Of a stretch of 13,776 nucleotides of DNA, positions 1 through 7,781 are shown one piece after another. Each line of letters opens with the position of its first letter. Position 1 is the stretch's first letter. Position numbers and translations under genes: made by a program. The notes below the pieces were generated by a model. It made no database searches. It worked only from the letters and a program-made list of their open reading frames with translations, and was not told the DNA's origin. Where the stretch lies: positions 1 through 13,776 of the forward strand of contig CAZHGD010000197.1 of assembly GCA_964531735.1 (NCBI GenBank). Reading direction: 5' to 3'. The stretch is from CAZHGD01 sp964531735. GTDB taxonomy: Bacteria > Armatimonadota > UBA10988.

Positions 1-362
1 GCCGGCGCCGGCGCGTCCGACAGGGCCCGGGCCAGGCGCTCGGCCGCCGCCGGATCGGCGTCGGGCAGCGGCCGCACCACCACCGCGAGCCGCACCGCCG
101 CCGCCGCGCGCAGCAAGGCCCTCGCATCACTGAGCGTCGGCCCTTCGGCCACGGTGAGGGCCAACAAGTTGAGGCCCAGACGCTGTGTCTCGGCCACCAC
201 GGCGGCGGCGTCCAGCGCCTGTCCGTCGCGCCGCGCGTGGACCGGGTACCACCAGCCGCGCCAAGCAGCCGGCCGGTCGCCGTCGCGAAGCTGCGTGCCG
301 GTCACGGCCCAGCCAGCGGCGAGGCCTGGTGGCGGCGCGGCCAGGCCGAGCACCGCCAGCAT
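1..362 (-). CDS. Unidentified, possibly secreted protein, N-terminal part only
   Basis: The gene starts inside the window and runs off its left edge, leaving 120 complete codons. I do not recognise the family. The first residues (about 2-17) are hydrophobic and Ala/Pro-rich and could be a signal peptide, but no positive charge precedes them from this start. Next comes a stretch with WRGWWYPVHARR (about 34-45), then alternating helix- and strand-like segments (VVAETQRLGLNLLALTV at 55-71, VRLAVVVRPLP at 90-100). These resemble the first beta-alpha units of a TIM barrel, which is inference only. It begins 26 bases after the stop of the epimerase-like gene on the same strand, so it is probably co-transcribed. 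I took the ATG at 362; the GTG just before it at 365 is equally possible, and neither has a clear ribosome binding site. Codon pattern and placement support a real gene. Confidence 0.55.
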   Translation of the reverse strand, partial: MLAVLGLAAPPPGLAAGWAVTGTQLRDGDRPAAWRGWWYPVHARRDGQALDAAAVVAETQRLGLNLLALTVAEGPTLSDARALLRAAAAVRLAVVVRPLPDADPAAAERLARALSDAPAP

Positions 363-388
363 CACGGCCGACCGTAGCGCCCAGCGCC

Positions 389-1507
389 CTATCGCTTGGC
401 CTCCGCCGCGAACTGCTCGCAGGCAGCCGGGCCGTCCAGCACGTTGATGGTCACGTCGTAGCAGATGGTCTGTCCCGGCTCGATGAACTTCAGCCGCCCG
501 GCGGCCCGCTCGTCGGCCCGCCCGGTGACGCGGCAGTTCGACGGCTCCAGGCCGCAGACATAGGTGCCGCGCTTCATCGACTTCCACTGCACGAACTCGG
601 GTAGCGATTCGGCATGGTAGCTGATGCCGACGCCGAACCCACCGTACATGCCGCGGTTGACGATCGCCGCGTGGCAGCGCCCATTGCCGTCGGGCTCCAG
701 GTGGTGGTAGTAGACCTGCTCGGGGAAGGTCGGCTGCGGCGGCTCGAAGCGGCGGCAGTCGGCCAGGCCGGGCGCGGCGGCCTCGTCGCGCGGCTCGACC
801 TCGGCGCCCGAGGTGATCAGCTCGGCCTCGGGCGCCACCACCGGCCAGCCCAGGTTGATGTGGTAGAGCATCATGTGCGGCATGGTGTCATGCCCGCGGT
901 TGGTCACCTGATCGTGGATGGTGATGCACGATTCACCGGCCACCGCCAGCACGCGCCGCGTCAACTCGACGTTCTCGCCGAAGACGATCGCCTCGCGGAC
1001 GCGGCCGTAGGCGGTGATGAAGTAGTCGTCGCCATCCCAGTGGCAGTCGGCACCGACGTTGCGCGCGGCGGTGTTGTTGACGCGCCCGTGCAAGCCCAGC
1101 TTGACGACCTGGGTGTCCTCGGTGCCGATGCCCGCGTTGAGTGTGTTGTGCTCCGGGTCGGCACACGGCCCGCCGGCGTTGAGCAGACCACAAGTGGTCA
1201 CCAGACCGCCGAAGAAGCCGCGCAGCCAGCCCAGCCCCTCCGGCTGGAAGTGCGCCGCGTGCGGCACACCGGTGGCCGAGATCCACGCCAGCGGCAGGCC
1301 CTGGAACGAGGCGTGCGCGATGTCCATGCCGCGGCCGGGCAGCACGTCGAAATCGAGGCCGCTACCGGTCCGGAACCGCAACACCTCGACCCCACGCTCC
1401 GGGCCTTCGTCGTAGACCATCCGCGAGATGCCCGCGACCTGGTCCATGTCGCCCACCAGCTCGCGCACCTCCTGCTGCGTGTACCACCTGCCGAACAACC
1501 TGGGCAT
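389..1507 (-). CDS. DUF4432 / aldose 1-epimerase-like protein
   Basis: The 372-residue protein resembles the DUF4432 branch of the galactose mutarotase-like superfamily, beta-sandwich proteins expected to bind or epimerise sugars. Typical landmarks are DFDVLPGRGMDIA (52-64), an active-site-like GLHGRVNN (138-145, His140), LYHINLGWPVV (214-224, His216) and GLEPSNC (319-325), whose Glu321 sits where mutarotases carry the catalytic base. There is no signal peptide, so it is probably cytoplasmic. The start at ATG 1507 is chosen because family members begin near LFGR and a GGAG-containing stretch precedes it. An in-frame GTG at 1546 has its own AGAGG-like site and would add 13 residues. The gene follows the secreted glycoside-hydrolase-like gene with a 54-base gap on the same strand, which suggests it handles sugars released by that pathway. 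The substrate cannot be told from sequence. Confidence 0.85.
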   Translation of the reverse strand: MPRLFGRWYTQQEVRELVGDMDQVAGISRMVYDEGPERGVEVLRFRTGSGLDFDVLPGRGMDIAHASFQGLPLAWISATGVPHAAHFQPEGLGWLRGFFGGLVTTCGLLNAGGPCADPEHNTLNAGIGTEDTQVVKLGLHGRVNNTAARNVGADCHWDGDDYFITAYGRVREAIVFGENVELTRRVLAVAGESCITIHDQVTNRGHDTMPHMMLYHINLGWPVVAPEAELITSGAEVEPRDEAAAPGLADCRRFEPPQPTFPEQVYYHHLEPDGNGRCHAAIVNRGMYGGFGVGISYHAESLPEFVQWKSMKRGTYVCGLEPSNCRVTGRADERAAGRLKFIEPGQTICYDVTINVLDGPAACEQFAAEAKR

Positions 1508-1561
1508 TGCTGCTACTCCACTCCGGCCCGATACGCCGGGGCTCACCTGGTTCCTCTCGTC

Positions 1562-3796
1562 TCAGCGCACGTACACATGCACGCCGAACGGCTCGTAGGT
1601 CTCTTCCAGCCGGCCTCCGACGGCGTTGACCTCACGCCCTTCGGTGGACACGCTCCAGCGTCCGTCGGCCGCCGGCACCCGCGCCCGCAACGGCCGCTCG
1701 GTCAGGTTGACGCCGACCAGCCAGGTGCGTTCACCCACCTGCTTGCGCGCCGCCTGGAACACCGTCGCCGGCAGCCCGCAGGCGACCGACGCGAAGCCGG
1801 GCCGGGCCGTGATCAGCGGCGCGGCGGCCAACAGCTCGGCGTTGAGCGCCCGGGTGTACGAGAACAGCGCCGCGTCGCGCGCCAGACAGCCGCTCGGCGG
1901 CGGGTCGTAGAAGCTGTAGTAGCCGAACCAGCGGTAGTCGTGAATGATATGCAGCCAAGCACCACAGCGTAGCTCGGTGGCCGTCGGCATACGGTTCTTG
2001 GCCGGCGACCAGGTCTGCAAGCAGGTGCCCAGCGGCACGCGCCCGCGCAGGTGGCGGTCCGACACGTCCAGATAGGGCAGATAGCCGCCGGCGCCCTGGA
2101 TGGAGCCGAACGGGTAGGTGTCGTAGCTCCAGTAGTCCTGCGCCTCGCGGTAATCGACGAGGCGGGTCGGTTGGCACAGGTTGACCCAGACCAGATGGTT
2201 CGGGTCGAGGCGGCGGACCAGGCGCGCGGCCTCGGCCACCAGCGCCGGCGCCATGCCGGCGCCGTCGGGCTCGTCGATCAGGTCCCAGGCGAACACCGCC
2301 GGATGCCCTTTGAACCGCTGGACCGCCTCTGCCAGGTGCGCCAGGTCGAATCCCGGACCAGGGCACAGCCAGCGGTTGTTGAACAGCGCTACGGTGCCCC
2401 ACAGGCCGTGCTGCCGGCACAGGTCGAGGTGGCGCTGAATGCTGTCCAACGGGTTCGGATCGCCGCCGAAGCACTGCAGCAGATTGAACCCCTGCTCGCG
2501 GACGCGCGGTTCGGGCGCGGCGTGAAACAGCAGGCGGCCGAGAAACGGCCGGCCGTTGAGCAGCAGGCGGTCACCGTCGGCCGAGGTCCGCTGCACCGCC
2601 TCCCACGGCTCCCAGCTCTGCGGCTGGTAGACCACCAGGTCGTGCGCCTGCTCCTGGGCCACCTGGCCCTGCCGCGACAGCCAGCCATGCACTTGATAGC
2701 GCCCGACCGGCAGTTGGGCCGTGGCGAACTCGGCCGCCACCGCCGGCAGCTTGCCCGGCACCACGCAGCGCTGCAGCACCGTACCGTCCGCCCGGCTGAG
2801 ACTGACCTCGGCCTCGAACTCCGCGGCCACCTCGGGCGTGACCTGCAACTGCGCCGACCAGCGCAACCGCGGCGTACCCACCGGCAGCGCCGTCTCCGCC
2901 GGCGCCATGATGGCCGCCGGCGGGATGACGACGGCGTAGGTCCCGGCCAGCAGCACCCGTTCGCCTTCGCGCAGCTCGACGTGCAGCTTCTGGCGACCGG
3001 TGCGGTTGACCTGGCAGGCCACCTCGGCGGTGGCCTGGCCTGAGGGCGGTAGCGCCACCGGCACGCGCAGCAGGTCCTCGCCCAGCGCCGCGGCCAGGTG
3101 CAGTGAGCGCGCGGTCGCCTGCTGGTTCCGGATGCTGGCGCTGACTTTGGCCTGACCGACGCTCAGGGCCGTGGCCGTCAGCGAGGCCAACGTCACCGCC
3201 GCGCCCGCGGCTTCGGTGGCCGCCGGCTCGGGTGCCACCGGCGCGTCCTGTGCCGCCACCTTCAGGAGCGGCAGCGGCGTCGTGAACGACCGGAAGTCCT
3301 GGTCGTCGTCGCTCGGCTGCAGCCCCTCCTGAGTGGTCAGCAGCACGGTGTCCAGGTACGGCGCCTGCGTGTTGGCCTTCAGACCCACCAGCCGCAGCTT
3401 GTGGTCGCCCGGCCCCTGTACGACGCCGACCTCGCGCGACCAGCGTAGCGCCGTGCCCGGCGACGCATAGCTCACCCGCCCGAGCCGGCGGCCGTCCCAC
3501 CAGACCTCCACATCGGCGCCGCTGGCCCAGGCCAGGCCGCGGACGAAGACGTGGTAGCTCGCGGCGCTCAGGCCACTGACCTCGTACTCCAGCCAGCCCT
3601 CGCTGCGGTCGGCCAGCACCATCACCTGGCCGCCCGAGGGATGGCCCATCCAGGAGGTGAAGCCCTCGTGGCGCAGGCCGCAAGCGACGCCTTCGCGGTA
3701 CTTCTCCGCTTCCAGGTAGCGGTACTCGAATCCGGCCCAGGCGGGCACCGACCACAGCAACGACAGTAGCATCATCACAGCAGTGTGTGTCCGCAT
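1562..3796 (-). CDS. Secreted multidomain glycoside-hydrolase-like protein
   Basis: A 744-residue exported protein. Residues 1-21 form a signal peptide ending in PAWAG. Residues about 25-153 look like a carbohydrate-binding beta-sandwich (CBM6/35 or malectin-like: YLEAEKY, GWLEYEVSGL, YLDTVLL). Residues about 200-392 look like two Ig-like domains. Residues about 405-640 form a TIM-barrel domain like glycosidase clan A (GH2/GH5 type): LLLNGRPFLGR, GHPAVFAWDLIDEPD with Glu509 as the likely acid/base, WSYDTYPFG, and WFGYYSFYDP. A small C-terminal beta domain ends the protein. Asp508 replaces the usual Asn before the acid/base, and I see no Glu in the expected nucleophile strand (about 587-597), so activity is uncertain. 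The start at ATG 3796 is preceded by AAGGTGG with 5-base spacing. The gene begins 18 bases after the Tricorn-like gene and lies upstream of the epimerase-like gene, so it is likely part of one operon. Confidence 0.8.
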   Translation of the reverse strand: MRTHTAVMMLLSLLWSVPAWAGFEYRYLEAEKYREGVACGLRHEGFTSWMGHPSGGQVMVLADRSEGWLEYEVSGLSAASYHVFVRGLAWASGADVEVWWDGRRLGRVSYASPGTALRWSREVGVVQGPGDHKLRLVGLKANTQAPYLDTVLLTTQEGLQPSDDDQDFRSFTTPLPLLKVAAQDAPVAPEPAATEAAGAAVTLASLTATALSVGQAKVSASIRNQQATARSLHLAAALGEDLLRVPVALPPSGQATAEVACQVNRTGRQKLHVELREGERVLLAGTYAVVIPPAAIMAPAETALPVGTPRLRWSAQLQVTPEVAAEFEAEVSLSRADGTVLQRCVVPGKLPAVAAEFATAQLPVGRYQVHGWLSRQGQVAQEQAHDLVVYQPQSWEPWEAVQRTSADGDRLLLNGRPFLGRLLFHAAPEPRVREQGFNLLQCFGGDPNPLDSIQRHLDLCRQHGLWGTVALFNNRWLCPGPGFDLAHLAEAVQRFKGHPAVFAWDLIDEPDGAGMAPALVAEAARLVRRLDPNHLVWVNLCQPTRLVDYREAQDYWSYDTYPFGSIQGAGGYLPYLDVSDRHLRGRVPLGTCLQTWSPAKNRMPTATELRCGAWLHIIHDYRWFGYYSFYDPPPSGCLARDAALFSYTRALNAELLAAAPLITARPGFASVACGLPATVFQAARKQVGERTWLVGVNLTERPLRARVPAADGRWSVSTEGREVNAVGGRLEETYEPFGVHVYVR

Positions 3797-3814
3797 CGTG
3801 GCCACCTTGTCGTG

Positions 3815-6800
3815 TCAGGGCGCCGGGGTCGCCAGCACCGCCTTCACCGCCGCCGCCAGTTGTGGGTCGCGTCCGGCGGCCTCGTCCTCGGGCCGCAAGT
3901 CGGCCTCGACGTCGGGCTGGGCCGGGTTGCCTTCCAGGTTCACGCCGTCGCCGACGCGGTACCAGCCGCGCAACGGCAGGCGCAGCAGGCTACCGTCGAC
4001 CAGAGTCGTCGCCCCGGTGCTGATCACACCGCCATTGGTCGGCGTGCCGACCACCGGCCCGCGCTTGAGCGTCCGGAACGCATGGGCCAGGATCTCGGCA
4101 TTGCTGACCGAGAAGCCGTTGATCAGCAGCGCCGCTGGCGCCAGCCAGGCCGGCGCGGCCAGCCGGTCCACCGGATAGCCGCGCGGGCCGCCACGCGGCA
4201 CGGCGTAGGCATGGGGCCGCACCATCAGCATGTCGAGCAGCAGGTCGGCGGTGTGCCCGCCGGGGTTCCAGCGGACATCGATCAGCAGCGCCTGCTTGCC
4301 GGCGCCGGCGGCGTAGAGATCCCGCTCGAACGCCGCCAGGCTCGGCAGACCCATGGCGCGAATGTGCAGATAGCCCGCCCGACCGCCGCTCAGCCGCTCG
4401 ACCTCGGCCCGGCTGGCCAGCACCCAGGCCTCGTAGCGAGCCGCCGACACCTCGGCCGCGGTGATTGGCCGTAGCGCGACCGGCCGCGCCTTCCCGTCGG
4501 CGCCGACGACCTCGAGCGTCACCAGCCGCTCGACGGTGCCGAGCAGCAACTCGTCGACGTTGGTCTTGGCATCCACCGCCCGCCCGTCGACGGCCACCAC
4601 CCGATCGCCCGGTCGCAACTTGCCCGGACCGCGGTCGGCCGGCGTGTGCGGCACCACGGCCGCCACCTTGAGGCCCTGGCCCGTACGGTCGTTGTCCCAG
4701 ACGACGCCCAACTCGCCCGCGGGCACACCGGCCGGCGCCCGGCGTGGTGAGTAGAAGCCCATGTGCGAGGCGTTCAGCTCGCCGAGTAGATCATTGACGA
4801 CATCGTCGAAATCGGCGCGGCTCGGCGCCGCCAGCGCCCGCGGCCGGTGCTGGTCGCGCAGCTTGGCCCAGTCGACCCCGTGCATCGCCGGGTCGTAGAA
4901 CTCCTCGCGCATGGTGCGCCAGACGGTGTCGTACAGGTACGCGCGCTCTGCGGCCACCGAGCGGTGGACCACGGCCTCGAAGGCGGCCGTCGCCACCGGC
5001 CCGGCCGGCAGGCCGATCGTACACACGCGCCCGCCGTCGCGCAGGAACCGCAGCGTTCGGCCCTGTGGCGCCCAGGAGAGCTGGCCCACCGAGCCGAACG
5101 ACGCCATCGTCTGCGCGCCGGTGCCGTCGAACGTAACAGTGCCCAGCTCGACCTTGCCGTCGCGGGCCACGGTGTAGGCGAAGCTCTTGCCGTCCGGCGC
5201 CGCCGCGAGTTCGCCGATGCCCGTCGGCGAGGCCGTCAACCGGCTGATCCGCTGCGACAGGCCCTCGAGGTCGATCACCAGCGGCTTCGGCGGCTCGGGC
5301 ACCGGCGGCTTCGGCGCCGCCTTGGCGTCGGCCGCCTGGCCCTCGGCGCCCTTGGCCGGCGCCGCCGGCTTGCGGGCCGGCTTGTCGTAGGCATCGTCCT
5401 CGGCGTCGGCGCGGTCCTGGCGCGTCTTCTCCCACTCCTCGCGCTGCAGCCAGACGAACCAGCCGTCGGCCTTCTCGCCACCGCGCTGCGACAGGAAGCC
5501 CAGCTTGCTGCCGTCGGCCGACCAGGTCGGCGCATAGTCGGCGCGGGGATGCTGGCTGACGTTGGTGGCCTTGCCGCCGTCGGCGCTCACCAGCCAGACG
5601 TCCCAGTTCGCGTCCTGGTCCGGCTGGGCATAGGCCAGCCAGCGGCTGTCCGGCGACCAACGCACCATCGGGTGCGTCCAGTGGCGCGAGACCACCTTCT
5701 CCTGCTTCAGTTCGAGGTCGGCCACCACGATGTCGCCGCGGTCGCGCACATAGGCCACGCGCTTGCCGTCCGGCGCAATCTGCGGGTCGGTCTCGTTGAC
5801 CGGCGTCTTGGTCCGCCGCGTGGTGGTCAGCCGCGCGCTACGACGCAGGCGCGGCTCGTCGGGATCGGCGCTGGCCACGGTGTAAAGGTCGCACTGACCA
5901 TCGCGGTCGCTGCTATACCAGAGCGTCTTGCTGTCGACGCTCCAGCTCAGCCCACCTTCTTCAGCGGCGGTGTCCGTCAGTTGCCGCGTCGGGCCGCCTT
6001 CGGGGTAGCGCGTGACATAGATGTCGCCGCGCACGACGAAGGCGACCTCCTTGCCCGACGGCGCCACGGCGAACTCACCGGCGCCACCATTGAGGGTCTG
6101 CCACAGCTCGTCCGCCTCGCGGCGGTCGCCGGGCCCGGTGATCTCGAGCGGGCGCGGCTGACCGTCCGGCAGGTCCAGGCGCCACAAGCGGTCCTCGCAC
6201 TCGTAGCAGAGCACGCTGCCGTGGCGCGCCAGGCTCGGGCGGCCGACCGGCTCGTGGTGCTCGGTCAGCGGCGCGGCCAGACCGCCCTCGATGGTCAACC
6301 GGTAGAGGTTGCGCACCCCGGCGCGGTCGGAGACGAACACGAGCGCTCGGCCGTCGGGCAGCCAGAGCGGCGAGGTGTCCACCCCGGGATCCGCCGTGGC
6401 GCGCTGGTAGCGGTCGGTGGTCAGATCGTGCAACCAGATGTCCTCGGCCGCGCCGCCGCGGTAGTTGCGCCGGTGGGCGTCGCTGCCGCCTCGCACGAAG
6501 GCCAACTGCCGCCCATCGGGCGAGAAGCGCCCGACCGAGCCGCCGCACCGTTGCAGGAGCCGCGGCGTGCCACCGGCCACCGGCACCACGAACTCCTGGC
6601 GCAGCGGGCTCGGCTCCGGCCCGTAGCGGCGCGAGGCAAACAGGATCTCGCGACCGTCCGGCGTGAAGTCGCTCGCCACCTCGTCGGCCGCGTGGTAGGT
6701 GAGCCGCCGCGGCCGCCCGCCGGAGCTGGCCATCACGTAGACGTCCCAGTTCCCGGCGCGACTGGAGCTGAACGCGAGCTGCGACCCGTCCGGCGAGAAC

Positions 6801-7006
6801 ACCGGCAGGCTGTTGTCGCCGGTCTCGGTGAGCCGTTGCGCCGGGCCGCCGGCGGTACCGGCCAGCCACAGGTCGCCGCGCCAGACAAAGGCCACGCGCT
6901 GGCCATCGGGCGAGACGGCCGGGTCGTGCAGGAAGCGCAGCGGCTCCTGCGCCTCGGCGGCCGTGACGGCGAGCAGCGCCAGCAACAGACAACCCGGCAC
7001 ACGCAT
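3815..7006 (-). CDS. Exported Tricorn-type protease (peptidase S41 family)
   Basis: At 1063 residues it matches the size of archaeal Tricorn, a peptide-degrading serine protease. Residues 1-19 are a signal peptide (cut after AEA), so this copy acts outside the cytoplasm. Two beta-propellers follow: about 25-310, with repeated SPDG..LAF blades, and about 325-690, with an Ala/Pro/Lys-rich stretch near 535-570. Then come a helical domain, a PDZ-like domain (GQGLKVAAVVPHTPA to GDRVVAVDGRAV), and the C-terminal S41 core. The catalytic set is present: Ser747-His748 (NASHMGF), nucleophile Ser968 (GFSVSNAEI) and Glu1025 (NLEGNPAQPD), against 745/746/965/1023 in Tricorn. Asn969 replaces the Asp after the nucleophile. 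The start at ATG 7006 has GGAGGG upstream; the open frame extends further but overlaps the DJ-1 gene without family similarity. It lies between the DJ-1-like and glycosidase-like genes on the same strand. Confidence 0.93.
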   Translation of the reverse strand: MRVPGCLLLALLAVTAAEAQEPLRFLHDPAVSPDGQRVAFVWRGDLWLAGTAGGPAQRLTETGDNSLPVFSPDGSQLAFSSSRAGNWDVYVMASSGGRPRRLTYHAADEVASDFTPDGREILFASRRYGPEPSPLRQEFVVPVAGGTPRLLQRCGGSVGRFSPDGRQLAFVRGGSDAHRRNYRGGAAEDIWLHDLTTDRYQRATADPGVDTSPLWLPDGRALVFVSDRAGVRNLYRLTIEGGLAAPLTEHHEPVGRPSLARHGSVLCYECEDRLWRLDLPDGQPRPLEITGPGDRREADELWQTLNGGAGEFAVAPSGKEVAFVVRGDIYVTRYPEGGPTRQLTDTAAEEGGLSWSVDSKTLWYSSDRDGQCDLYTVASADPDEPRLRRSARLTTTRRTKTPVNETDPQIAPDGKRVAYVRDRGDIVVADLELKQEKVVSRHWTHPMVRWSPDSRWLAYAQPDQDANWDVWLVSADGGKATNVSQHPRADYAPTWSADGSKLGFLSQRGGEKADGWFVWLQREEWEKTRQDRADAEDDAYDKPARKPAAPAKGAEGQAADAKAAPKPPVPEPPKPLVIDLEGLSQRISRLTASPTGIGELAAAPDGKSFAYTVARDGKVELGTVTFDGTGAQTMASFGSVGQLSWAPQGRTLRFLRDGGRVCTIGLPAGPVATAAFEAVVHRSVAAERAYLYDTVWRTMREEFYDPAMHGVDWAKLRDQHRPRALAAPSRADFDDVVNDLLGELNASHMGFYSPRRAPAGVPAGELGVVWDNDRTGQGLKVAAVVPHTPADRGPGKLRPGDRVVAVDGRAVDAKTNVDELLLGTVERLVTLEVVGADGKARPVALRPITAAEVSAARYEAWVLASRAEVERLSGGRAGYLHIRAMGLPSLAAFERDLYAAGAGKQALLIDVRWNPGGHTADLLLDMLMVRPHAYAVPRGGPRGYPVDRLAAPAWLAPAALLINGFSVSNAEILAHAFRTLKRGPVVGTPTNGGVISTGATTLVDGSLLRLPLRGWYRVGDGVNLEGNPAQPDVEADLRPEDEAAGRDPQLAAAVKAVLATPAP

Positions 7007-7031
7007 CAGGTCCCTCCACTCGGCGCCGTCG

Positions 7032-7048
7032 CCCGCTCGCAGAGCGGG
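7032..7048 (-). other. Short hairpin in the DJ-1/Tricorn gap
   Basis: A perfect 7-base-pair inverted repeat (CCCGCTC / GAGCGGG) with a 3-base loop lies in the 73-base spacer between the DJ-1-like stop and the Tricorn-like start. No T-run follows it, so it is not a classic terminator. It could be an mRNA-processing or stability element within the operon, or chance in GC-rich DNA. Confidence 0.3.
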
Positions 7049-7079
7049 ACGCGCCACAGGTGCGGCCAGCGCCGGCAGG

Positions 7080-7661
7080 CTAAGGCACGATCTTGGTGCC
7101 CAGCACCTGCAGGAAGCTGGCCAGCCAACTCGGATGGGCCGGCCAGGCCGGCGCGGTGACCAGGTTGCCGTCGACCACCGTTTGGTCGACCGGCACCTCG
7201 CGGTAGTGGCCACCACCGTTGGTGACTTCGGGTGCACAGGCCGGGTAGGCCGTGCAGGTGCGCCCGTAGAGGCCGTTGGCCGCCGCCAGCAACTGCAGCC
7301 CGTGACAGATGGCGGCAATGGGCTTGTTGGCCTCGACGAAGTGGCGGCACCAGTCGACCACGGTCTCATTCAGCCGCAGGTATTCGGGCGCGCGCCCACC
7401 CGGGATCACCAGGGCGTCGTAGCTGGTCGCGTCGACCGCGTCGAAGTCATAGCTGAGCGCGAACCCGTGGCCGGGCTTCTCGCTGTAGGTCTGGTCGCCT
7501 TCGAAGTCGTGGACGGCGGTGCGGACACGCTCGCCGGCCCGCTTGCCCGGGCAGACGGCGTGGACGGTGTGCCCCACCATCAGAAGGGCCTGGTACGGCA
7601 CCATGACTTCGTAGTCTTCCACGAAGTCACCAACCAGCATCAGGATGCGTTTGGCGGACAT
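7080..7661 (-). CDS. DJ-1/PfpI family protein
   Basis: A 193-residue class I glutamine-amidotransferase-like protein of the DJ-1/PfpI family, whose members include deglycase/glyoxalase-type enzymes, chaperones and putative proteases. The nucleophile elbow AAICHG holds Cys119 with His120, and the supporting acid is in GDFVEDYEV (Glu15, Asp16). ALVIPGGRAPEYLR (83-96) is the typical oxyanion-side loop. There is no signal peptide, so it is cytoplasmic. The length suits a single-domain member. The start at ATG 7661 is preceded by GAGGAG with 8-base spacing. It is the first gene of the leftward group and ends 73 bases before the Tricorn-like gene. I see no clear promoter between it and the terminator at 7727-7754, so the operon may depend on read-through or a divergent promoter type. 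The precise activity cannot be assigned. Confidence 0.9.
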   Translation of the reverse strand: MSAKRILMLVGDFVEDYEVMVPYQALLMVGHTVHAVCPGKRAGERVRTAVHDFEGDQTYSEKPGHGFALSYDFDAVDATSYDALVIPGGRAPEYLRLNETVVDWCRHFVEANKPIAAICHGLQLLAAANGLYGRTCTAYPACAPEVTNGGGHYREVPVDQTVVDGNLVTAPAWPAHPSWLASFLQVLGTKIVP

Positions 7662-7663
7662 CG

Positions 7664-7709
7664 CGCAGTCTCCTCAGGCGCCGATTCGGCCGCCGGCCCG
7701 CAGTCTCCT
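7664..7709. repeat. 11-base direct repeat upstream of the DJ-1-like gene
   Basis: The sequence CGCAGTCTCCT occurs at 7664-7674 and again at 7699-7709, exactly 35 bases apart. On the minus strand each copy reads AGGAGACTGCG. The copy nearer the gene supplies its ribosome binding site; the other looks like a second, unused one. The stretch may be a small local duplication or a regulator or RNA target. Confidence 0.5.
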
Positions 7710-7726
7710 GCCATGCCCCAAAGAGC

Positions 7727-7754
7727 ACAGGCGGGCCACGGTGGGCCCGCCTGT
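7727..7754 (-). terminator. Hairpin terminator after the DUF5666-like gene
   Basis: A perfect 11-base-pair inverted repeat (ACAGGCGGGCC and its complement) with a 6-base loop starts 28 bases beyond the stop codon at 7782. On the minus strand it is followed by GCTCTTTGGGG, a weak T-rich tract. Stem strength and position fit an intrinsic terminator for the leftward gene. The poor T-run means some read-through into the DJ-1-like gene is possible. Confidence 0.65.
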
Positions 7755-7781
7755 CTCAGCACGCCGTTGCCGGCCGGCGAT

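Noticed and set aside
614..1972. A 452-codon plus-strand open frame
   Set aside because: It runs antisense to both the epimerase-like and glycosidase-like genes and has low-complexity, unstructured-looking content.
4847..7159. A 770-codon open frame on the plus strand opposite the Tricorn-like gene
   Set aside because: It is antisense to a gene with full family motifs. Its translation is rich in Arg, Ala, Val, Gly and His without any domain, as expected from the complementary frame of GC-rich coding DNA.
7007..7369. N-terminal extension of the Tricorn-like protein by about 121 residues
   Set aside because: The extension overlaps the DJ-1-like gene in another frame, and the ATG at 7006 has both a strong ribosome binding site and a proper signal peptide.
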